Assembly (NCBI RefSeq): GCF_002814235.1
Contig: NZ_PHSU01000011.1
Location: forward strand, 62,001-126,000
DNA: 64,000 nt
Source of the DNA: Pseudomonas sp. QS1027
GTDB lineage: Bacteria > Pseudomonadota > Gammaproteobacteria > Pseudomonadales > Pseudomonadaceae
Direction of reading: 5' to 3'
Shown here: positions 8,160 through 17,300 of the stretch, piece after piece
How the letters are laid out: each line of letters starts with the position of its first letter
How positions within the stretch are numbered: position 1 is the stretch's first letter
Made by a program: the position numbers and the translations under genes
Notes under the pieces: model-generated
The model's database searches: none
What the model was told of the DNA's origin: nothing
Seen by the model: only the letters and a program-made list of their open reading frames with translations

Positions 8160-9638
8160 ATGACCCTTACAACTTCCAGCACACCTGTCTTTGATAAGCC
8201 GGATGTTCCCGCTGCCTTCGAGGATGGACTATTACCCCTCAGTACGCTTGGTGCTCCGGTCCTTGTCACCTTCAAAGTCTGGGACAACCCTTCGACCAGC
8301 GAAACTTACCAGTTGCTCTGGAACGAAGTGCCTATTGGCAATAGTGAGTTCATCAAACCCGAGGACCAGCCCGGCAATACCCTGGAACTTTATATCCCCC
8401 TCGATCAGCTGATCGAGGGCAAGTATCAACTGGCCTATCGGGTCACCGATACGTTCAGCGAAGAATTCACCGATTCCTTCCCCTCCCCCGTCGAAATCGA
8501 CACCACCGCCCCCGGTTATCCCACCACCCTCGCGCCCCTCGACTTCCCCTCGGTGGTCAGCGACGGCCTCACCTCGGAAGAACTGACACAACTGGGCGAT
8601 GTGCTGCCGGGCACTGTCCACGGCTACAACGGCTTCGCCATCGGCGACCGGGTCCGAACCTTCTGGGGGGCCACCGAAGGTCCCGGCGGCGAGGTCGAGG
8701 AAGATGACCTGGAGGAACCGCGAAAAGTCATCATCGAGTACCCCCGCGCCTTTCTCGAATCCCTGGATGACTTCAACGGCCCGGTGTTCTATACGGTCAC
8801 CGACCGGGCCGGAAACAGCTCCCAGGACTCGACCGCCATTGATGTATTGCTGTTGCTCAACAGCCTTCCGGTGCCCGGCGACCTGCGGCGCCCGGTCATT
8901 CGCGGCGCCTCGCCCGAGGCTGTGGATAACCTGATCGACGAAAATGATTTCGAGCGGGATGCGAGTGCCGTCATTGCCTGGAATCCCGGTTTGCGCGAAG
9001 GGCAAAACATCCAGCTGTTCTGGGCCGGACAACCGATGTTCGAGCCACCCTATAGCGTCACCGAGGGCGATGTCGCCGCTGCCCGCGACTTGCATCTGCC
9101 GGTTCTCAACAGCCGGTTCAAGCCGCTGGGCACGGGCAGCGATATCCGCGTGCAGTACAGCGTCACCCAGGCCGGCAATCCGAACACGTCAAGATCGCCG
9201 GAGCAAAGCATCATCGTCCGCTCCCGCGATGAACTGCCCGGCGGACCGGCCGGACCGGATGCCCCGCTGTTCACCAACCTGAACGAGAACGGCGCGATCA
9301 ACACGGTCAACGGTCGCGACGGCGCCCCGGTGCATATCGTCCCCTACCTCAATATCAAGGCCGGCGATGTCATCCATTTCCTCTACGAAGGTTTCGATCA
9401 ACTGATTGGCGGCAACCCGAAAAACCAGTGGCCGCACACCTCCGATCCCCTGACCGAGGCACAAACCCGCGACGGCTACGACCTGCGGGTGCCGCGAGCG
9501 GTGCTGGACGCCACCTGCTATGGCCATGCCGAGGCCACGTTCAGCGTCGACAGCGTGAGCGGAACCGGCCGTTCGAAGCGCCAGAGCGCCTATGTCGATA
9601 TGCGCGTGGCCGGTGTCTGTCCGCCGGCCTCTCGCTAA
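8160..9638 (+). CDS. Modular Ig-like repeat protein C (492 aa), one module shorter
   Basis: The ATG at 8160 is preceded by AAGGAAA at a 5-nt spacing and starts MTLTTSSTPVFDKPDV. Modules 1, 2, 4 and 5 of the family are present: DGLLPLSTLGAPVLVTF with YQLLWNEVPIGN; NGFAIGDRVRTFWG; LREGQNIQLFWAGQ with QAGNPNTSRSPEQS; and PYLNIKAGDVIHFLYEGFD. The third module found in proteins A and B (the one with YEVRRNG or YQVRRNG) is missing, so the protein jumps from module 2 to module 4. There is no signal peptide. Modules 1-2 closely match a segment near the end of the giant protein at 11312 (NGFAIGDQVTTFWGDIEGPG), which points to module exchange within the cluster. Confidence 0.85.
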   Translation: MTLTTSSTPVFDKPDVPAAFEDGLLPLSTLGAPVLVTFKVWDNPSTSETYQLLWNEVPIGNSEFIKPEDQPGNTLELYIPLDQLIEGKYQLAYRVTDTFSEEFTDSFPSPVEIDTTAPGYPTTLAPLDFPSVVSDGLTSEELTQLGDVLPGTVHGYNGFAIGDRVRTFWGATEGPGGEVEEDDLEEPRKVIIEYPRAFLESLDDFNGPVFYTVTDRAGNSSQDSTAIDVLLLLNSLPVPGDLRRPVIRGASPEAVDNLIDENDFERDASAVIAWNPGLREGQNIQLFWAGQPMFEPPYSVTEGDVAAARDLHLPVLNSRFKPLGTGSDIRVQYSVTQAGNPNTSRSPEQSIIVRSRDELPGGPAGPDAPLFTNLNENGAINTVNGRDGAPVHIVPYLNIKAGDVIHFLYEGFDQLIGGNPKNQWPHTSDPLTEAQTRDGYDLRVPRAVLDATCYGHAEATFSVDSVSGTGRSKRQSAYVDMRVAGVCPPASR

Positions 9639-9673
9639 TGACCAGCCCACCCTTTTCCCCTGGAGCCTTTATC

Positions 9674-10399
9674 ATGTCCAAGCCCATCAGCGCACGAAAC
9701 CTGGATCGTCCCCAGGTCCTCAGCGCACACCCCGCCGGGGTCGGCGCCGTCGATGTCGAAAACCCGGAAAAGCCCCTGGCCGTGCTGGTCGGGCCGCTGA
9801 ACCTCAAGCCTCGGGATCGTATCGACCTGTACTGGGGAAGCGTTGCCGAACCGACCGTCAGCTATGAGCATCCCCTGGACGCCCCACCCGACAATGGTTT
9901 CGTGACCCTGTTCGTCGAGACCCGCAGCCTTGAGTCGGCCAAGGATCCGCAGCCGGTTCGCTACCACTTCACACCGTTTCCCGGCGGCAGTATGGAAGAA
10001 TCCGACACCACCTTTATCCGGGTAAAACTGGAGCCACCCGGCGGTATCGATATCGACCCGGCGACGCCCCATGAGAACGAAGCCCTGCGTCCACCCCGGG
10101 TGCAACCGTCGGCGGTGATCGTCGATCCGCAAGGCGTGAGGGTGATCATTGCGCCGTATCGGTACATGAGCGAAGGCGACCGGATCAGCGTGACCTGGGC
10201 CGACCAGACGCTCCAGCACCCGGCCTTGGGCGCGGCGGAACTGGAGCGGGAGGTGGTCGTCCCGATCCCGGCGCAAATCGTCGAGAGCGTCGGCAACTCC
10301 AGCAACCTGCCGGTGCGCCATGAGATCCACGATGTGGTCGGCAACTGGTCGAAACGCTCACCCGCCACCGAGATCGTGGTCAATCTCGATTCACGCTGA
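9674..10399 (+). CDS. Short Ig-like protein D (241 aa)
   Basis: The ATG at 9674 follows TGGAGCC at a proper distance, 35 nt after the preceding stop, so it is probably co-transcribed with the upstream paralogues. The protein has two beta-rich modules (GPLNLKPRDRIDLYWGS ... RYHFTPFPGGS and IIAPYRYMSEGDRISVTW ... HDVVGNWSKRSP). It aligns along its whole length with residues about 1344-1570 of the giant protein (LLDLKPRDRLDLYWGT, YVLTPFPGGT, RYEIRDEVNNWSRWS). It is thus a free-standing copy of an internal segment of that protein. It has no signal peptide or enzyme motif, and its function is unknown. Confidence 0.8.
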   Translation: MSKPISARNLDRPQVLSAHPAGVGAVDVENPEKPLAVLVGPLNLKPRDRIDLYWGSVAEPTVSYEHPLDAPPDNGFVTLFVETRSLESAKDPQPVRYHFTPFPGGSMEESDTTFIRVKLEPPGGIDIDPATPHENEALRPPRVQPSAVIVDPQGVRVIIAPYRYMSEGDRISVTWADQTLQHPALGAAELEREVVVPIPAQIVESVGNSSNLPVRHEIHDVVGNWSKRSPATEIVVNLDSR

Positions 10400-10406
10400 G
10401 CCTCCC

Positions 10407-10438
10407 GCGCCGGTTGCCACCCGCCAGGCAACCGGCGC
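10407..10438. terminator. Bidirectional hairpin between convergent genes
   Basis: GCGCCGGTTGCC and GGCAACCGGCGC form a perfect 12-bp stem with an 8-nt loop between the stop codons of convergent genes. There is no T tract, so it may act as a weak or factor-assisted terminator. Confidence 0.55.
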
Positions 10439-10439
10439 T

Positions 10440-11120
10440 CTACAGCACCTGGCGCTGGATAAAGTCGTGGATGTCCCGCGCCGCCGCGTCCAGATGCTGC
10501 TCATGGGTGAAACCGCTGGCCTTCAGCGGCTTGAGATCGTGGTCGGCCGCTGCGAGCCAGTCCAGCTCGATTTGAGCCGACAGTTCATAACCCGACACGG
10601 TTTGCCGATTGCCCAGGGCATCGCGTTCGCCCTGCACGATCAGGGTCGGCGTGGCGAGATCCGCCAGATGCGCCACCCGGGGTTTCTCCGGTTTGCCCGC
10701 CGCGTAGAACGGATAGCCCAGGCACACCAAACCTGATGCACCGAGGTCGTCGGCGAGCAGGCTGGCCATGCGTCCACCCATGGACTTGCCGCCAATGAAC
10801 AGTGCTCCCGGGACCTGCCCTTTCACCCTCTCGTACACCTCGCGCCAGCACTCCAGCAAGCGCGCCTGCGGGTTCGGCGGACGCTTGCCGCCGTCCAGGC
10901 GCCGTTGCGCCATATAGGGAAACTCGAAACGCAGCACGGCAATGCCCAGCGTCGCCAGACGTTCGGCCATGGCGTTCATGAAGTCACTGTCCATCGGCGC
11001 GCCGGCGCCGTGGGCGAGGATCAGCGTGGCGAGCGGGCCAGCCTCGCCGGCGGCGTTGTACAGATAGCCCGAATCCACGGCCCAGATGGCCTGGGAATGG
11101 GGTGTTTGCAGGGTCGCCAT
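10440..11120 (-). CDS. Alpha/beta hydrolase of the KANL3/Tex30 type (226 aa)
   Basis: The start at 11120 (MATLQTPHSQ) has AGAGG just upstream; longer starts exist but would use part of this site. The fold is clear: LILAHGAGAP near residue 34 carries the oxyanion loop, GGKSMGGR contains the nucleophile elbow Ser113, GERDALG supplies the acid and DHDLKPL the His of the triad. It is a soluble cytoplasmic hydrolase of unknown substrate. Similar hydrolases are common single genes in pseudomonads. Its position between the Ig-like genes, on the opposite strand, suggests that it is an older resident around which the accessory genes were inserted, but this is only inference. Confidence 0.8.
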   Translation of the reverse strand: MATLQTPHSQAIWAVDSGYLYNAAGEAGPLATLILAHGAGAPMDSDFMNAMAERLATLGIAVLRFEFPYMAQRRLDGGKRPPNPQARLLECWREVYERVKGQVPGALFIGGKSMGGRMASLLADDLGASGLVCLGYPFYAAGKPEKPRVAHLADLATPTLIVQGERDALGNRQTVSGYELSAQIELDWLAAADHDLKPLKASGFTHEQHLDAAARDIHDFIQRQVL

Positions 11121-11311
11121 GTCGCCTCTCATTTCACTGTCCGCACCGACCTCGGCCCCCAAATGGGCCCGCGCCGGCAACCTAGATATGTAACGCATCG
11201 CTGCGCCGCTTTTCCTGAAAATGAAAACACCTTATCTGCCAGCCCAGACACTGCAAGGCCGGCGGCGCCGACACGGGACGCTCCCCGGTCCATTTCCAGA
11301 CGAGTATTGCC

Positions 11312-14300
11312 ATGCATCAAGACGCCCTCACCCACGCCGAACAACCCGGCGCCAGTCGCCCTCCAACGGACCTTGCGGTCGCGCCGATGCGTCAGAAGAC
11401 GGCGATGCCGCTGCTCAGCCGCACCTTCGCCAGCCTCGAAGAAGCCCTCAAGTATGCCCACGGCCAGGCCGCTTTCAAAGGTTTGAAGCGACCCTCGTCG
11501 TTTATCCTCAAGCATGCACAAAAGGCGGAGTTCACCACGACACAAGCGCTGGACAGCGCACTGCTGCCCTTCGACCCGGACGCGGTCTTCGGTCGGGACG
11601 CCCAGGGCCGGCTGCAGTTGCCCGAAGGCTTTATCCTCGCCGGCCTCTATTGCCAGGCCGAGACCGCCCACGAACAACTGCCGCCCCGGGAAAGCGGGCT
11701 GTACGAAAACTTTTTCAGCCCCTACGACCTGTTCGCGGGGCTCCATCACGCACGCCGTTCGCGTCCCTCGATGCCGGGCGCGCACCCGCCGCCGTTGTTT
11801 TTCGGTACCCCCGACGGGGCGCTGCTGGCCTACCGCTCCGGGGACAGCGAACTGGAGCAGGCGCTGCTGCCCGAAGGCGCGGACTGGCAGGCACGGGCAC
11901 GGCACGCTCGCGAGCAACTGTTGAGCGGCGCTCTGCCGCCCCACCAATTCGTCCGCACCATCGCTGCCGCCGGCTCGTTGCGGGTGTTGCACGGCAGCCA
12001 CCTGTGGAACCGCCCGGGAGGGGTCGATCCGATCCATTGGGCCCCCTTCGCCGACGCCGTACTGCCTGGGCTGGGCCCGGCCTTCCTGTCGGCGGACGAC
12101 GCCGCCCGCCATGCCCAGCAACTGATCCAGGGCGGCACCGACAAGGAGTTCGGCGGGCTGATCTTCCAGCGCCAGGACGGGACCTTTGTCGCCACGCTGC
12201 CGACCACCGGCAACGACAGCCGCTTCAACCGCGATGCCCTGTATCCGATCACCGAAACCGGTATCGCCAGCTTCCCCCCCGGACACCGGCTCCATGCCGT
12301 CTACCGTTCCAACATAAGCCTGTCAGCCCTCAGGGAGCAAAATGGCGGACCGCTCGACAGGACCTCGACACTCTCCGAACAGGAGAAGCGCCTGCGCCTG
12401 AAAAGCATCACCCCGGACGAGGTCCTCACCACCCTCCTCGCCCGGCCACAGGGGATCAGGGCGTTTTATGCGCTGATGACCGACTCCAACATCATCAAAT
12501 ACATCCCCAGCGGCTCCGACGAGGAGGACGCGCTGGTCCCGCGCCTGCTGCCAGGCAACGACCTCAGCGACCTCGATCAATTGCTGCCCAGCGAGTTCAT
12601 CAAGGCCCTGGCCAAAACCGGCTCACTCTATGTGGTCCGCGGCGATACCTACTGGGGCCCGCCCGGCCAGGTGCCCGGCGATTGGGCACCCTATCCACCG
12701 GAAAAAGCCTCGACTCCGGCCTTGCCGGCCTTCGGGCCACTGTTCGAAAGCGCGGATGCCGCGGCCCTGTACGCCAACGAACGCATCAATGGTCATTACC
12801 GCGACCGGCGGATCGGCGTGATTATCAGCGACAGCCACCAGCGCTACGCCGCCAGCGAACCGCTGACCGCCAGGGAAGCGCTGTTTGCCGCCGACCCACG
12901 GTTGCCCACAGGCGTCGAGGGTTCACCGGCGTTACCACCTGGCTATCGCCTGGCCGGCCTCTACTACAGCGCCGAGTTGTATCCGCAACGCTTGCCGTGC
13001 AAGGACGTCTGGATATACCGCAACTTCTTTCTGCCCGATGAGCTGCTGGCGGCGCTCAAACAGATCGAAGCCTATCGTCCGGACCCGAGCTCGCCCGCCC
13101 TGCCCTTGTACCTGAGCACCCTCGACGGCGCGCAGCTGAAATACCGGTCGCGGGATATCCCCTTCGACCAATCGCTGCTCGCCGCCAGCGAAAACCTTCC
13201 GAGCTACGGCGAACGCCTGGTCAAGGGCATCCTCGACCCGCTGAACTTCATCCACGCGCTGGCCGACAGCGGTGAACTGAGCGTGCTTCAGTCCAGTGAA
13301 CTGTGGGGCCCGGCCGGTCGGGTCAGCAGCGAATGGCACGCCTATGATCAGCTACCGCGACGCGTCCTCGGCCCGCTCTTCGCCAGTGCCGACGACGCGG
13401 CACGCCACGCCCACGGGCAGATCCCCCGCCGCTACGACAAGGTCCATGGCGGGGTGATCCTGAAACGCGCGGACGGCCTGTTTGTCGCCAGCGCGCCGCT
13501 GGTGTCAGCCACCGAGATCTTCGACCACACCCTGGTATTCCCCCACCGGAATGGTTTTCCCCTGGAAGATCATACGATTGTCGGGACCTACAGCTCGCGT
13601 CTGGGCAGCCTGGATTTCCAACTGCCAACGACGGAAGCCCAGTTGTACCTGAACCTGTTTCCGACCTGGGATATCTATCGGGCCATCAAGGATCGCGCGA
13701 TTCCATTGCGCTATTTCTCCGGCCAGGACGGCTCGTTGATCCGCTACACCAGCCGGCATTCACCGAACGAAATCGAGCTGTTCAAGGCGCTGTCGCCCTC
13801 AGCGACAGATCCGCTGAACCTGATGGACAACCCCACGGAACGGCGCTTCAAGAGCGGCCTGGACGCCGACAAGGGCGCCGTACTGACGTTCGTCCGTGAC
13901 CTGGTCAACGCCGCCGAGCTGCGGGTGCTGGTCCGTGGTCGCGATATCTGGGCAAGCCTCGGGAAAGTGCTGTCGATTCGTGACAGCGCCGCCGGGGTGC
14001 GCGTCGAGACGGACCAGGCACCGATTGCCACGTATCCCCCCGCGTTCAGCCCGGTGTTCATGAGCGCCGCGGATGCTGTACGCCATGCGCTCGCGCAAAC
14101 CAACCCGCGAACCCGGCGCAGCTTCGGCTTTATTTTCAAGAAAACCGATAAGGAATACGTCTCCACCGTCCCCGCCCTCGACACCAGCGGCGACTTCGAT
14201 CGCACGCTCATACTCCCGCCGGAGATCGCCGTTCTCAGCCTTATCCCCGGTTATCGCCTCGATGGCCTCTATGTGTCGGAGCCCCGGCGGGAGGCGCCGC

Positions 14301-17300
14301 CCAGCGACAGGGTCTACCAGCATTTCATTGCGGCGCGCGATTTCGCCCACGCCATCAAGACCGCTCGCGAAACGGCGATCGTGCCAGGCCACCAGAGCAC
14401 CACCCAGCTGTATCTGGCGAGCGCCGACGGGGCCTTGTTCAGCTACCAGGTGCCGTTGGTGCCCGATGCCGACGAAGTGCTGCGGGGCAGTCTCTTTCAC
14501 AACGACGGTATCGATACCCAGGGCCAGTTGGAGAACGGCGCGCTGTCCGGTCGCGACTATGTCCGGCGCGTGGCCGCGAGCGGCAAATTGAGTGTCTTGC
14601 GGCCCGGTACGCTGTGGCGCCAGACCGGCCCGGTCAGCGCCACCTGGGACCCGTCCGACGATGCGTCAGGCGCAACCGAACCCTATGCCCTCGGCCCGCT
14701 GTTCGCTCACGCCGACGATGCCGCGCGCTATACCCATGGCAAGATCGGCCAGGGTCGAGGTGCGCTGCTGGTGGACGCGATCTACCGCACGTCCGCCCCC
14801 GACGGCTATGTCACCCTCGAGCCTTTTGTCGATGGCCAGGCAATCAAGGTCACCCGCACCCTGGCCGACCTGAAAACACCGGCGCTGGAGAAACAGCGCC
14901 TGGCGTTGACCCTGGGAAAAACCCCGCTCGACAGTATCCACTACGCCAAACCCCTCGATCCCGCCCGCTACGAGACCGACGGCACGCCCTGTTTCGACTT
15001 CTTTTGCGTCGAGGATATCTGCTTCGTCACCCAGACCCTGCTGGCGGACAACCTCTTCCTCAACGGCATCTACTACTCCAGCCAGGAAGGTGCCCTGCTC
15101 AAGTACGAGCCCAGGGACTCCCGCGCACAACGGGACTTGTGCACGCCGGTCGAACCAGTCGGCGGCGGCCGCAACAGCATTACCCTCCCCCATGCCCGGT
15201 TGATCAGCGCTGTCGCCAGTGCCGGCAAGCTGAGCGTGCTGGAGGCCAGTACGCTCTGGCCAAAACCGGGCCTGATCGCCCCCACCTGGACACCGATGTG
15301 GGCCGTCGCCAATCGACAGCCGCGCGCCAGCCGGGACCTGCTGCCGCCGCTGATCAACAGCTTCAATATCGGCGGCGTGGGCGCCACCGATGTGATCGAC
15401 CCGCAACGCCCGCTGCCCGTGGTGATCGCCCTCCTGGATCTGAAACCCAGGGACCGCCTCGACCTGTATTGGGGCACCCATCCCGACCCCGTCGCCAGTC
15501 ATACCCAGGGCAGCGAACCCGGCGCCAGCCATCTGACCCTGCCAGTCGCGACCCGCTGGATCATGTCCGGAGAGGTGACGGTGCGCTACGTCCTCACCCC
15601 CTTCCCCGGCGGCACGCCCGAAACGGCCGAGGCCAGCATCCGGGTCAAACTGGAGGTTCCCGGCGCACCTGACATCCATTCCGGCACACCCGACGAGAAC
15701 GACAAGCTCGAACTGCCCGTGGTACTTCCACCGGGGGTGATCGAGGATCCGGAGGGTGTCAGCGTGGTCGTCAAGCGTTACGCCAACATGGCCGCCGGTG
15801 ACCGGATCAAGGTGTCCTGGCACGGTCGCTTCGTCGAGCATCCGGCCCTCACGGGCCCGAGCGAGGAGGTGGTGATCCCGATTGATCCGGCGATCATCCG
15901 CGAGGCCGGCAACGCCGACTCGATCATCGTCCGTTACGAGATTCGCGACGAGGTCAACAACTGGTCGAGATGGTCACGCCCGACGCTGGTGGAGGTCGGC
16001 ATCGGCGATCCGTCCCTGCCCGCCCCGGTGGTGCCCCGTGCCCAGGGCATGCAACTGAACCTGGACGAACTCGGCGGCGCCGCTGTGCAGACCCTGATCC
16101 TGCGCTACGAAGGGATGAGCAGTGCCCAGACCTTGCGCCTGCTGGTCGAAAGGGAAACCGCCCAGGGCGCGCCGCTGCCGACGTTCAGCGCTACCCTGCC
16201 CGGGCATGACAGCGATACGTTCGTGTCCTTCGAGGTGCCGAACGAGCAGTTCCTCCTGATCATCCAGGGACAGGCGCGGTTCTACTACTATGTCGAGGCG
16301 CCCGAGCAACCCTCGCGCCGCTCCAAGAGCCGCTCGCTGAAAATCCTCGGCCAGGCCCTGGTCCTCAAGCCGCCACGGGTGCCCGTGGCCGAAGCCAACG
16401 GCAACGTGCTCGACCCGACGGCCACCGGGGTGATTGCCCGGGTGGAGGCCTACTCATTTATCGCGGTGGGCCAGACCGTGAGCCTGATCTGGATCGGCAC
16501 CACCGCCGCCGGTCTGGAAGTCCGCCATGAACAGACCCTGCCCGTCATCGCGAGCGACCAGGACATCGACTTCACGATCCCGGACGACAAGGTCAGCGTC
16601 CTGGCCGGCGGCTCCGTGGTGGTCCGTTATGAAGTCAAGACCGACGCCCCCGAGCCCATCGTTTCGCAGCCGTTGCTGCTGCCCGTCAGCGCCAGGCCAC
16701 TGGATCTTCCGCCTCCCGAGGTCCTGGAGGCCCACGGCAGCGTGCTGTTCCCCCTCGAGGCGCTCGCCGGGGCGACGATCCGCGTCCGATATAAAAACAT
16801 GCTGAGCAGCGATACCGTTCAAGCCTACTGGCGAGGCACACCCGGCAACGGCACCCCGGTGATCGACGCCAAGCCCGGGAGCGCCGACGGCAGCGTCGAT
16901 TTTTCCGTCCCTGCCACGGCCGTCAGCGCCAATATCGGCAAACGCGTGGAAGTCGGCTACAGCGTCACCCGCCAGGGCATTCCCGCACCCTCGCGAATCC
17001 TGCCGCTGGACGTACTGCCCATCGCCCACGAGCATTTGCCCGTGCCCTTCGTTCGCGAAGCACCGGACAACCGCCTGCTGGACCTCAACACCTTTGCCGG
17101 CGATGGCCATATCGAAGTCGGGAAATGGCCGCATATCCAACTGGGCCAACGGGTCTGGCTGCGCGGCGAAGGAACCCGGGGCAATGGCAGCCCTTATGTC
17201 TTCACGATCTGGGAGGCCCAGGAAATCCCCTCGATCGAGGACCGCTTCGACGATCCGCTCCTGCGTCGCCATCTCGACCTGCTGCGGGACTTGAGCGGCC

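Noticed and set aside
11312..15340. Polymorphic toxin or Rhs interpretation of the giant protein
   Set aside because: No Rhs core repeats, PAAR, VgrG, signal, pre-toxin domain or immunity gene is visible. The DUF4329-like units are repeated rather than forming a C-terminal toxin.
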